DNA of 64,000 nucleotides from Mimachlamys varia (taxonomy: Eukaryota; Mollusca; Bivalvia; Pectinida; Pectinidae). Every line of letters starts with the position of its first letter. Position 1 is the first letter of the stretch. The notes under the pieces were generated by a model. That model ran no database searches. It saw only the letters and a list, made by a program, of their open reading frames with translations, and was not told where the DNA came from. Where the stretch lies: positions 32,294,201 through 32,358,200 of the forward strand of contig OX392527.1 of the NCBI GenBank assembly GCA_947623455.1. The letters run 5' to 3'. The translations under genes were made by a program, and so were the position numbers. Of the stretch, positions 38,356 through 50,822 are shown in pieces.

Positions 38356-38471
38356 TATGACTCATGCCGGTAAACATTTGCATATGTAGAAACGCCTCTC
38401 GTGTTCCGCTAGACCTCAAAGATGGCGGCGCTAGCATCGCGGTACCCGGATGTACGGTTCAGTGAAAACTA

Positions 38472-38840
38472 AGAATAGTAAAACGGCACCCCATATGCAA
38501 GGTTTTACTATTTATTAACAAAACTGGATATCCTAAATTCAAATTATGGATATAAAAAAATACATGGAATTTGCATTTGTGATATCCATTATTCGAATGT
38601 TGGATATCAATAATTCATTTTTGGAAATCCATAATTTTGATTTTTGGATATCAATAAATGATTTTGGATATCCAAAAATTCATTTTTTTTGGTTTTTGGA
38701 TATCCTAAATTCAAAGCGTTTAAAGATTTCCAAAATTCGAATTATGGATATCCAGAAATCATTGATGGATATCCATAATTCAAATTTGGGATAACCAGTT
38801 TTGTTAATAAATAGTGAAGCGGCACCCCTTAGAATCGAGA
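38472..38840. repeat. Nested inverted and direct repeats at the transposon right end
   Basis: A pair of inverted arms, 'ttttactatttattaacaaa' (38503) and 'tttgttaataaatagtgaag' (38799), encloses several copies of 'ggatatccataattcgaat'-type words in both orientations. A direct repeat 'aatagtaaaacggcacccc' / 'aatagtgaagcggcacccc' (about 38475 and 38812) flanks the block. It is best read as a foldback element inserted in, or amplified from, the transposon terminus. Confidence 0.6.
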
Positions 38841-38850
38841 GGGTCAATTA

Positions 38851-39901
38851 ATGCATACACATTTACAAGTGTACTATATGTTTATGTATTATAGTGCATA
38901 TCCTAGCTATGAGTTGCTCAGATAATGCCTGTTAGAATATCATTTGGAACTAAATAATATTTTCTATTTTTTTTTCTTTCTTCCAATAATTTGTATACAA
39001 ATAAATGTTTTTAAAATTGTCCACGTCTCTCCAACTCATTATCTCCATCATATGAGGGATGCAGTCTGGAGTAGGATGCAGTAATTAAAGAGTCTTTTGG
39101 TGATTTTTGCTATGCATATGGCAAAAATCAAGAAAACATGAACAGCAACATATCTAGATCTGTGTTCTAATGGACAAGCACTTATTTATCAGAAAGTAGT
39201 ATTACTTCAGATTGTGCACAGATCAAGAGACACGTTACAATAGTAATGTATGTATTAAATATATGGGGAGGGGGGTCGATTGTGTATGCTGATTCTGTCA
39301 ATTATTAAGACATTCACATCTGGTACATGTGAAATTGTATTGTCCTTCCTACCGTTACCCTACTGTATTATTGACAAGTTGGGTTCACCTTTTCAATATA
39401 GTAAGGTAGGAAGGAAATACAGTTTCACATACCAAATCGGGCAGATGCAAAAATTTCTTCAGCATGATCATCAGATGTTTGGAGGGGGGGTCTTCTCCTA
39501 GACCCAAATTCTTAAGCTGAATGTGGATCAAGTTCAAGGCAATTAAGAGGAGAATTCGTTTGGATTGTTTACCTCTGCTTGGTTACCACTCATTATTCTA
39601 GAATGTTGTCTATTTAGCATACGAGGTGCACTTTTGACAGATCAAAACACCCGCCATCTGTAATAAACAACTTCCTGTTAACTATACCATACTTCCGGTC
39701 TGCGTGAGCACTTCGGAATAAAAATGGATGAAAATGGATAGTAAGATGAACATGTTTACATATTCAAGATGAGTTAGTAATACAAAAGGAATTCCGCTTG
39801 GTTTTAATATCACAGATGGTTCCTTTAATGGTTAAAGTGATTTATAATGGACCACCGTTAAAGGACATTCAATATGCAGTAAACTCGGTAATCAGCCAAA
39901 T
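38851..39901. other. Spacer upstream of RAB40, with promoter-like motifs
   Basis: No gene is recognised. Around 39650-39715 it becomes less AT-rich and carries ACTTCCGG (ETS-type, minus-strand CCGGAAGT, near 39693) and CGCCATCTG (near 39652). It is a candidate promoter for RAB40 (plus). It could also serve the missing first exon of PALB2 (minus) if the transposon sits in PALB2 intron 1. Confidence 0.35.
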
Positions 39902-42900
39902 ATGAGTAGTGGTGTCAGTTCCCCCAACATTAGCATAGTTCCAGGCTCTCCAAAACCGTATGATTACTTACTCAAGTTCCTCTTGGTTGGAGACAGTGAT
40001 GTCGGGAAGGAAGAGCTGCTTGGGGGAATGGAAGATGGAGCTACAGAATCCCCATACGGATTCTCAAGTTGTGGTAAATTTGTTGGAAGGGGTCCTAAGA
40101 AAATGTACATTGTAAACAACATGAACAGATGAAGATGCATGTACTACATTTGTACATGTACAGTACTGACCATGTACAGTACACTGATATTTTTTTAAAC
40201 TGTGCACATATGTTGACTGGTCTTATGTTGCAAAGATAATGAATCTGAAATGTGCTTGCTTGCCCAAAACATGCAATGATTAATCGCAAGCATCAAAATT
40301 GAATTTGATGAAAACAAAATGATGACATGAAATTATCATATTATTCCCTCAAAATGTTTTAGCAGTACTGGCCAGGCTAATCATTGGACAGTGGTATGAT
40401 CTAAGAGTCTAGATAGAGATCCTCGGGTTGAGGTTTAGGAAATAATGGGGGGGGGGGGGGAGTGTAGTGTAAAAAGAAGTTTATATGATTTGTATGTATA
40501 TGTGTTATATAGTACTAGATTACAGTCTCTGTCTAGTCAGGACACTCTGCAGGAATGCGTTTTTCTGTTCCATTACACTAGCACATACATTGGAAATTTG
40601 GGTACATAACTCTTAAGCCCGAGTTTTCTCTTGTCCTGACATGTACCCCAGACTTGTACATTTTGATCGAAAGGTGTCTGTTGTTTAGATGTAGAAGGAT
40701 ATGGAACAAAAATAATATCTACCAGTTTCAAGCCAGATCAGTACAGTTTGGTGCTTATAGTCTTCTCCTGCTTACGTTATAAAAATGGCTCAGAAATTTC
40801 TAACAATTGAAAGCTGATCATGAAAACTTTATTGATGGACTTTAGGAACTACTGTTGGTGACAATATAATGAGAGGGTTTGGATCAATAAATAATCTATT
40901 TAACGAAATACATGAGGTATGTGTTGTGTCATTTCAATTTTATTGTGAGCATCTCAAAATTGAACTCTGCGGTGTCTGACCCACCCCCTGGGAGGGGCCA
41001 AATGGAGATAATAAAGTGAATTCTTTGAAATCCTTAATCTTCAGTAGAAATGACTGAATATATATAAATTTTAATCAGAAGAATCATTGTCATTATTGGG
41101 GTAACCCCCTGGGTTAGGTGATTCAATTTTGTAAAACTATCTGTCTGATACACACACACAACCCAGCCTGAGAGGCGGGGCCCAATAAGGAAAATAGGTA
41201 CGGGTAAATGTTTAAAATCCTCCTTCTTCTAATAAGGAATAACAGAATATTGTCCAAATTCGGTAAGAAGTGTCTTTGGGTGAAGGGGATTCAATTTTGT
41301 ATAAATTTATTATAAACACAAGCAGTGAAACTGACTCCAAGGGGGCCAGAGGGGCGGGACCTAATAGGGGAAATGTAGTAAATTCTTTAAAATCCTTCTT
41401 CTGATGAAGGAATAACTGGAAACTGCATGTCCTAATTAATGTAGTGTGTATAAATGGGAGGGGGGGGGGGGGGGCTGACCTCATGGTGCCTGAGAGGGGG
41501 GGGGGGGGGCTGACCTCATGGTGCCTGAGGTGTGAGGCCCAATATGGAAAACATTGTAAATTCTTTAAAAAAATTCCTTCTTAAAGAATGACAGGATATT
41601 TATTGTCCAATTTTTGTATGAACCATCTTTGGGTGAAGGAGATTCACAAAATGTAACTGTTTGCTTACAAGGTATAGTATATGTGACAAATTTAAGTACA
41701 TTTTGTATTTTGATGAAATTCAGACTCATGTTTTCTGTTTTGCAGGCATTGATTACAAAACTACAACCATTTTGTTGGATGGAAGGCGTGTAAAATTACA
41801 GTTATGGTAAGATAAAAGATTTTAATTGTCAATACATGTACGTTTTTCTATAATTATCGTGATTGTATTAATGTTATGTAATTGCCATCTTAAATAGATG
41901 TTTGATGATTGTTGACTGACTGTTTTTCACACATTCTGCAGACATGTTTATGCAACAGATAAATATATGTAACACATTGTACCAGTGGATCTGATTTAAT
42001 GAAGGCATTCTTTCTGATATTCACTGTATTGGATTTCAAATCAACATTTCAGTATTTGGTAAAATTACTTAATTTGTATGTTAATAATTACAGCCAAAGG
42101 AAAGGTTACACTCATTTGAACAGGAAAAGAATAGTGATTTGAGCTCATGATCACTCATTGATTAATTTAATTTGTTGTTATTGTTTATTCTCAGGGACAC
42201 TTCAGGACAGGGACGATTCTGCACCATCTTCAGGTCCTACTCCAGAGGAGCCCAGGTAAGAAATGTGATATCTATTATGACATGACAACTCCCAACATAT
42301 TAAAACTAATACTTTACTAAGAAAACTTGAAGGTGTTTTTTCAATTCACTAAAATGTGTGTAGGTTTTTCCATTTTTGGATAATCTAGAATGCCATTATT
42401 TTCCCTTTGGATATAAGTTTGATTCCTTTGTGTTCCTCTCTTGTCAGTCACTCTAACATCATTTCCACCAGCCCTAGTTTTAGACTTTAACATTTGGACA
42501 GATAGATGTTACATTATTATAAAAACTGAGATTTCTGCTACAGAAAGTCACTCAAGGGTGTTTGTTAACATTATTTTTTATTTCATTCTGTACAAATTTA
42601 AATTGTTCTTACAGGGTATTCTGCTGGTGTATGACATAACCAACAAATGGTCATTTGATGGCATTGACCGATGGATCAAGGAAATTGACCAGGTATTCTG
42701 AACAATATGTTCTTTGGTGTTTAGTTACCAGACAAGACCTTATTGCAAGATGAACACAGTGCACTTGTGTATTTCAAATCATGACAACAATATTCAAAAT
42801 GATATCTTTTACTCATCTTTAAATGACTAGTATTCATTCACCAAACCATTATTATTGTAAATTTTGTACCAACATTTTGTTCATATTTTATTTGACCTCA

Positions 42901-44486
42901 TGCATTTCGATTAAATGCCTCCGGTTACTATGTTCTTTGTCACTTTGGTCAAACTATGTTTTTTTGCCAGGATTTTCTCTAGTTTTATTGGGAAAACAGT
43001 TCCAAGGCTCCATATGAGGTATACAGAAGAGATTATGTGACATAGATGTTTGGTATGGTAAGAGAGTATTATTTGAGTATATACACAATAGATTGGCTAT
43101 ATATATAAACAAGAAAATATCTTTACCACTTGCTGTTGAAACTCAGCTTTTGTTGGAGTGAAAACTGGGTTTGTTCATGATTGTAACTGGCAGTATTTCT
43201 TTTCAGCATGCACCTGGTGTACCCAAGATTTTGGTTGGCAATCGTCTTCATCTTGCATTCAAGCGACAAGTGAGTGAAGCGACAGCAGAGGCATATGCTT
43301 TGAAGAATGACATGGCCTTTTTTGAAGTGAGCCCGCTATGTGACTTCAATGTGACAGAATCTTTTGCAGAGCTATCTCGTCTGGCTTTAAAACGGAATGG
43401 CATGAGTCGGACTTGGGGCCCCAGCAAAGGTGTGTATCCCATGATGGGATGAAAAATATTGTAACTTGGGGGTTCCCATTTTCAGAATTGTATGTTTTCT
43501 TAAACTTTAATTACAGTTCAAATTTAATGAAAACTTAGTCAAGGATATTATGTTATTTCATGATAATTTAGGATGTAACATAAAATTTAATTAGCAATAC
43601 TACAGAATTTTAAAACGAAAAGTTAAATAGATTTGAAGATTGTTCGAAAATGTAGAATTCAATAAATTTGAATGAAGATTGTTCGAAAATATAGAATTCA
43701 ATATATCTGCCTTCTCTAAATGTTGTTTGATGTCATATTCAACTTAAGCAGACCGGTAGCTTTGTTTTGTTTTTCTGTAAAGAAAGGGTATTGGTGTTGT
43801 CTAAAGTTTCTGTTGAATGGGTCATCCAGTTTCAATAATTAATCATATTTTGTAATATAATATCGATTTTCACATCTTTAAAATAAAATATGGTGAGAAA
43901 ACCTGTATAGATTACTGTAAAAAGGGTATACTTTTTATAACAAATTCATATAAATAATGATGTTGTGAAAATAAAGCATTGCCTTATACATGTACCATAA
44001 ACTCATTCACCCCTTAAGACACATTTGAACTCTTCCAATTCAAGTTGGAATAGTTCATTATGAAATTTCAGGAGTAAATGAGTCTGTAACGGTATTAAAA
44101 TACAAATGTACTATGCTTTAAGATATTGATGCATGATACTGAAGTAAGAACCACTGAATGAATGATTGATTAAGCATTGGTGTTTCTTATTATCATCTTT
44201 GGTATATTGTTACAACTCTGTAAAAAATTATTCCGTTTGTATTTCAGTGTTGAGTCTTCAAGAGATAGCGTGTCACACTATTGTTGCAAGGACAACTATT
44301 TATGGCATTGATCAGCTTCCTTTACCACAAACGTTGAAATCATATCTAAAATCGTATGCTCTCACCAACAAAACGAGAGCAAGAATGCAGAGTTTTATCC
44401 ACCGTGACAAATCAAAGAAAAACAAGTATCTCAACCCCACGGACTCCCCTCCCGCCAACTGTCGACGCAGCTGCTGTATCAGCTAA
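39902..44486 (+). CDS. RAB40: RAB40-like GTPase with SOCS box, six exons
   Basis: Coding exons 39902-40073, 41746-41806, 42195-42255, 42615-42692, 43207-43429 and 44248-44486 join to 277 residues (human RAB40B 278). The G domain has P-loop GDSDVGKE (30-37), DTSGQG (79-84) where ordinary Rabs have [23 protein letters not shown], and [11 protein letters not shown] in place of NKxD, all RAB40 family traits. Residues about 185-225 are a SOCS box ([19 protein letters not shown], then [12 protein letters not shown]), the Elongin BC / Cullin-5 docking segment in this family. The C-terminus CRRSCCIS supplies cysteines for prenylation and membrane attachment. The expected role is the substrate adaptor of a membrane-bound Cullin-5 ubiquitin ligase. 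One oddity is Glu37 at the Ser/Thr (Gly in vertebrate RAB40) position after the P-loop Lys. Confidence 0.92.
40970..41650. repeat. ~178-bp degenerate tandem repeat with G-runs in RAB40 intron 1
   Basis: Landmarks 'gaggggccaaatgg', 'gaggcggggcccaataagga', 'gaggggcgggacctaatagg' and 'gtgaggcccaatatgg' recur near 40994, 41171, 41350 and 41527. Between them come 'attctttaaaatccttcttct' words. Around 41459-41530 a short duplication brings two long G-tracts next to 'ctgacctcatggtgcctgag'. Confidence 0.65.
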
Positions 44487-47400
44487 CACACAGGGATACA
44501 TGGTGTTGTCCAGAACTACTGAAGTTCAGGACAAAACAGCCAAAATCTGACAAAGTTTCAGTTTTAGAAAACTATCAAGTTTAAATGTTTTCCATTTCTA
44601 GCAATCTGCTATTAAACAATCACTTGTTCATATAATTGTGAGTTTTAATGGGATCAAGTGTTTTTGGTCAATTTGGTTCAAAATATGTTTTTTTTAATTT
44701 GGAAACTTTATTAAGATATGTTATTATCAACTACCAAAACGAATTTTACTTCTTTTATAACAAATGTTTCATAATTTCTTTGAAAAAGAATATGAGATTG
44801 GAAAAGCATACATTTCTTTTCTTGATTGCTTAGGCAGTAAATGCCTATGGAAACTTGTCAGCTTTGATTGATGTAAGGCTAGTCAGTAGGTGTTAAAGAT
44901 TAGATATAAAGATTTGAAATGTTGTGACTTTGTGTGGAGAAGTTGTGAACAGCTGTTAGTGATGGGTAAGTGTTGCTGCTTCCCAACGATACACAACTGT
45001 TCTGTGTGAGAGAGGTTATTTGTAAGGGAGCCATGGAAGGGAGACAACTCTTTATAGAGAAGGGCACGTTTTAAATAACCTGATCACTCTGTTAAGATAG
45101 TTTTGCCAACACAGCATTTCATAAAAGTTTAACTGTTAAAAACAGAATTAATAAAAGATATATAATTTCTTAATACTTAAAGCTGAATATCTATAGGAAA
45201 ATATACATGTTCTACAATTGCTCATTTTCATAGTATTAAGCAATAATTGAGCATTAAATTTGGTATTTTTTCAAATATTTTAAATTCTATGTTGTCATAT
45301 CTGTTTGTGACTATCTTTGAGGTGTAAGAATTATTTTCCTGTACATCTATACAGATTCATTTTTGCAGTTAAAAGTTTTTGAGGTTTGAATGGAATTATT
45401 TTCCTCATTGTTCAGTGGCTATATAACCTTTAATCCTTAAGTTCAGTGATCTATCAAGCAATGTAGTCGCAGTGTTTCTCCGTGTTTCATCCTTTGAACA
45501 TATTGAATTTCTTATTTGGTGTTATGAAACAAAATATGCACCTAGTGTATAGTAATATTTCCTTTGATTAATTACCAAAGCAGAAATCAGCTGCTGCAAC
45601 TTCTCTGCACTACACCAAATTGTAACCATAGAGTTTATAAATGTGTATCTTACCAGTCAACCCTAGAACATCTTATACTACAGAAGCCAGTAAATATTAG
45701 AAACTAGTTCATAAGTGCTAAATTGCAACATTGGTGTAATGTATAAATGACTCAACATGCTGGACAAAAAGTCTAATGATAGTGCTATGTTGTGTCATAT
45801 ATTTAATAGGCCTAAATGATGCAACACACTTTATTGTACAAGCAGTTTTAAGGCAATGCTAACTGTAAGAGGAATATAGACATTTAGAATTATCAGATTT
45901 GACATGTACCATAAAAAATGGAGATAGGCTTGTAATATGGTTTAGCTTTTACCGGTACTTTGTTAAGTTGCAATGTTGTATGATATACCATGTGTAGTAT
46001 TATAACAGATACTCTAAACAATGGTACACACCTGGTAGTGTCAGGATTACTGCATCATTTGATATGCCATGTCTGGGATATTTCACATGTATGCAGTGTG
46101 GTACAAACATACAAGGGATGAACGGCCAGTATGATGTCTTCCAGTCAATATTTGATTCTTTTCACTAGAAGCCCCCTTCATATCAGTTCTTAGTGATCTA
46201 TCATGGTGGAAATATGAATTCAAAAATTGAACTTTAAAATGAAATTAAATCAAAAGTATGGTCTAGTTGACATCTCGGATGATAGAAGGAAACCTATTTG
46301 AAATACATGTTGTACAAATGTCTTTCTATTGACACTTAAATTCATACGGTGTATTTAAAATAGGAAAAATAAACCAAACGTAAGTTAACAAGACACATAA
46401 TTAAACAGAAAATCTGTGTCACTGAGAATAAAACACTGGTTTATATATTGTATCTGACAATGATTTATACCAATATACCATATAAGGCATATATATAGTT
46501 TACTGTAATCTTATTTGTTCAGGTTTTGATGTTTGTGACCCTTTCATTGGTGTTATTAAAAAGACTCTCATCTTCATTTAATTGTTAAAAGATTTCTCCA
46601 AATGTTTTATAGATGAACTTGTTAAAAAGCATCTTCATTTTGACATTTGGTAGTGCCTTTTGTCTATTGGTGTCGTGACCTAGGGTAGTATGCTTGTGTG
46701 TGTGTCTGGGGTGGGGGTTTTAAAGTCAATAACTGTTCGTTTAGTGCGCATTTATACTTATTTCCTCAAACAAAAACACACACTTGGAGCTTTGTGATTG
46801 TAGGACAGATCCACACTTGTCCTATTTTCTGACTTGTCGTGTAGTAACCTGTAGCTGTAGTGATGTTCTTGCCAGTTAGATGTCAATGTTATAATACTGT
46901 TTAGGATTTCTATGCCAAATAGAATCTATGTAAATTATGTTGAAAACAGAGACTTTCAATGCTTGATACATGTACTTGTTATGCATTTCCCCCCCTTCAT
47001 ATGTGTCAACACATGGGTAAAGAAGTATTGGTTGTCTAATGTAGCGTGACTATTTGAAAACAGCAATATATATTCTCATATATAAATCATGAAAATCAAT
47101 AGATTGAACAACTCAGAAGTCATGTGTACTTTCATCTTGATTGTTTGTAGTTAGCTGTACTAAGTATGGCTGTCACAAAGTATCAGAAAAACAGTTTATC
47201 ACAATACACACTGTGAAATATTATACAATAATATTTCTCAAAATCTTCATGTTATATGTCTCAGAATCTGGAATACAAGTTCTAACAGAAACAACAATAT
47301 TAACAATAAACAGTGTATTACTAGCAGTGAGAATTAGTGGAAAATTCACAGTGAATTGTAATATGACTATTTGATAACATTCTGGTAACCATTTCTTTTT

Positions 47401-49700
47401 AAATGGAACATTTCATTCATACAGCAATATATCAAAACATGTATCAATATATTCCTTCAGTGTTGCAATATGGTATCATGATATACTCAACTTGTGCTGT
47501 GACACCCCTGTTGGTGAATATTCAAGTATTTTGATAACAAATGAACTGAGAAATACCTAGTTTTGGATTCTACACAAGTAAATTGCAATCACATATACTA
47601 AATTGATGATAATGTAACTTTTCGTGTTGCAAGTAAAAATTGTCAAATTGGTTTATTCTGATTCATGGGAACTGTATCAAAATGTATTGAATGATAAAAC
47701 TTCCCTTATTTTCTCTCGCCTTATAACTGTTTAATCTGTGTGAAATATAATGTGTCAATTGGTTGGGAAAAGAAATATTTATATTTAAATGTACAATATC
47801 TGAAAGTCCATCTTCTTTTTTGGATTGATATTAAGCTTATATACTGATGATTTGTATTATTTTGTACCTACCTGGTCATATCATTTGTTTTTATAGTCAA
47901 TCAGTATTATCTGTACATATTGGCATTGTTTAGATTTGCTGTACATTCTGTGTGTATCTTTATAGTAATGATCTAAAGCTGAATCGCCTGATCTGTACCC
48001 ACCAGACCTACAGCTGAACCCATTTCAGAGGTTCAGTCTGTGGTTGCTCTGCCTACCGGTTGTCGTCTTCCTCTGGTTATATTTGTATTAATCTCCTGCT
48101 AACGGGAGGTTTAAGTCTGCATCTTTGTCACTGCTGAATGTTGACGAGTTTCCAGCAGTGGAAGTGATGTACTGTAGTATTTACAGTTCTGACCTGCAGC
48201 CATCGTCAGAAACCCAACCAACACTGCTCCAGCGTTTGTTACCCGTGGGCCAGAACAGACAGAGAATCTCATTTTTGTATTGAAAATAGTAGCTTCTCTC
48301 TATTGTGGCTACATCCAGTTGGGATGTCCCGTTTGTCGCTACACAATCATTCTCCCGACGTGGACAGGTTGGCAGAGGCCCAAAAGTAGGGGATGGGCTT
48401 ATTACCAGACATCCCCCCAGTGTATAGGGGGAGGTCAGAAGTGGGGGTGCGCTGGAGAAATACGGTACAAACCAACATATCAGTGCATCTCCTAAGAAAA
48501 CCTGTGGGTTGTATTTGACAGCATATGGGACATTAAGTCCTACGGGATATTTACATTGACGTCATGCCTACAAAAAGTAATACACCAAGGTTAAATGATC
48601 TTACCGAGTGCCACCAGAAACAACCATTCTGATTGGTTGAAATCTCTGAATAGACTTATTATATTTGAGAGAACAGCATTGTCTCATGGGTTTCTGATGA
48701 TGACCTGCAGCGTAAGGCTACTTGTGTGTAATTATGTCCTGTTGTTGCTCCGACCAACACTGTTATTCATTATTGCAATTTTGTTGACAATTATCTGTGA
48801 TGTAAAAAGTTTATTATTGCAAATGGATGTTTATGTAGCTCAACATATTTCATTTTTGTTAAAATCTTCATTGTACCAATATACAATTTTTTTTTGATAC
48901 AATGTTGCATTGTAACTCCAAATCTTAATGAATTTCTGATGACTGAGAGCAAACAGTCTGAATGGTGAAGTGCAAAAGTGAATGTGGCTTGTGAAAAAAA
49001 ATCTTGGAACAGGAATATTTTGCTGTTGAGTTGTAATTGCCTTCAGTGGTTGTGCCTGTACTGTCATATGTATTATTTATGTGTCGATGTGTTTCATAAA
49101 ATATGCTATAGATGAGGTGCTATATTTAGTATGTTAAGTTCAATTGCTGTTTTGTGTATGTCAGAGAAATTTGTCCCATTTTATCCAGAATTCCCGTGTT
49201 TCACTGTGAAGTTAGGGAAATTAACTTTCCTACTCTAAAACCTGCCTTACAAGACTTGTTAATTGTTAAACAAGAGAGAAAAAGTCCAGGGTAGACATGG
49301 TGCTGTCTGGTCGGTGATGTCATTATGTCAAACAAAACTAATAGTTGGGAAACATGTATAAAAAGGCACATATTTCAGTGCTTAATCATTGGGTTTTTGT
49401 TTTGTTAAATTGTCCCATCCATAATAGCAATGCTACATGACTATCATGTGGTTATGTTACGTATGTCAGAGCCTCATTTTGATGTGTTATCAATGTTTTC
49501 CTTCATCCAGTCAAAATTATTTGGATACCAAGTGTTGTAATTAAAGTATTTGTGCAAGATTGTCACATTTGTGATAATTTAGTTAGATTTCTTCCTTGGT
49601 ATGTACAACTTGTCAATATTTGAATCTCATTTATTTAATTACTATATATACATAGAGATATATACAGTCTGTAAATATTCAGCAAATGATTCTAGCTGTT
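44487..49700. other. RAB40 3' region, no further gene recognised
   Basis: Only short frames are present. The first part must include the RAB40 3' UTR; plus-strand AATAAA words occur near 45150 and 46366, and a better-formed one (AATAAA followed by a T/G-rich stretch) is at 51228. The 3' UTR could therefore be short or very long. A less AT-rich patch at 47990-48500 has no frame I can assign. Confidence 0.4.
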
Positions 49701-50822
49701 TCATACAGACTTACTGATATCTACTTCCTGTAAGTCTGTAGTCAGTGATTGTGTAATTATTACATACTTACAGATATCTACTTCCTGTAAATCTGTTGTC
49801 AGTGATTGTGTAATTATACTCACTGATATCTACTTCCTGTAAGTCTGTAGTCAGTGATTGTGTAATTATACTTACTGATATCTACTTCCTGTAAGTCTGT
49901 AGTCAGTGATTGTGTAATTACATACTAACTGATATCTACTTCCTGTAAGTCTGTAGTCAGTGATTGTGTAATTAGACTTACTGATATCTACTTCCTGTAA
50001 GTCTGTAGTCAGTGATTGTGTAATTATACTTACAGATATCTACTTCCTGTAAGTCTGTAGTCAGTGATTGTGTAATTACATACTTACTGATATCTACTTC
50101 CTGTAAGTCTGTAGTCAGTGATTGTGTAATTACATACTAACTGATATCTACTTCCTGTAAGTCTGTAGTCAGTGATTGTGTAATTACATACTTACTGATA
50201 TCTACTTCCTGTAAGTCTGTAGTCAGTGATTGTGTAATTACATACTTACTGATATCTACTTCCTGTAAGTCTGTAGTCAGTGATTGTGTTATTATACTTA
50301 CTGATATCTACTTCCTGTAAGTCTGTAGTCAGTGATTGTGTTATTATACTTACTGATATCTACTTCCTGTAAGTCTGTAGTCAGTGATTGTGTTATTAGA
50401 TACTTACTGATATCGATATCTACTTCCTGTAAGTCTGTAGTCAATGATTGTGTAATTATACTTACTGATATCTACTTCCTGTAAGTCTGTAGTCAGTGTT
50501 TGTGTTATTACATACTTACTGATATCTTCTTCCTGTAAGTCTGTAGTCAGTGATTGTGTAATTATACTTACTGATATCTACTTCCTGTAGGTCTGTAGTC
50601 AGTGATTGTGTAATTACATACTTACTGATATCTACTTCCTGTAAATCTGTAGTCAGTGATTGTGTAATTACATACTTACTGATATCTACTTCCTGTAAGT
50701 CTGTAGTCAGTGATTGTGTGATAACATACTTACTGATATCTACTTCCTGTAAATCTGTAGTCAGTGATTGTGTAATTACATACTTACTGTATCTACTTCC
50801 TGTAAGTCTGTTGTCAGTGGTG
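49700..50822. repeat. ~52-55-bp tandem array (about 21 copies)
   Basis: Units read 'actgatatctacttcctgta', 'agtctgtagtcagtgattgt', 'gtaattata', ending either in 'ata' or 'acata', which gives two unit lengths. It is very homogeneous except at both edges, with one internal 'gatatc' duplication near 50412. Both 'gatatc' and 'cttcctgtaagt' recur in every unit. Confidence 0.9.

Larger units (their letters stand above)
31826..38850. mobile_element. Two-gene DNA transposon, ISL2EU-like (THAP/DDE transposase plus YqaJ-nuclease gene)
   Basis: About 7 kb with two convergent genes: transposase 32035-34941 (+) and SWIM/YqaJ/PHD gene about 38355-36466 (-). Imperfect inverted ends share three landmarks: CCAGTTTTGTTAAT (31891-31904; inverted 38514-38527), ATTCTTAG (31907-31914; inverted 38469-38476) and CCGCCATCTTTGAGGTC (31955-31971; inverted 38412-38428). 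The last two are 48 bp apart at both ends. From memory of the Repbase classification, eukaryotic ISL2EU elements pair an IS5/ISL2-type transposase with a YqaJ protein; I have not searched. Exact tips and target duplication are not resolved, because extra hairpin repeats lie outside the left landmark and around the right one. Confidence 0.7.

Noticed and set aside
37952..38389. 145-codon plus-strand frame antisense to the transposon nuclease gene
   Set aside because: The minus strand holds the SWIM finger and family-like residues; the plus frame is its shadow.
48280..48495. 71-codon frame in a less AT-rich patch downstream of RAB40
   Set aside because: No splice or domain support; probably untranslated or intergenic sequence.
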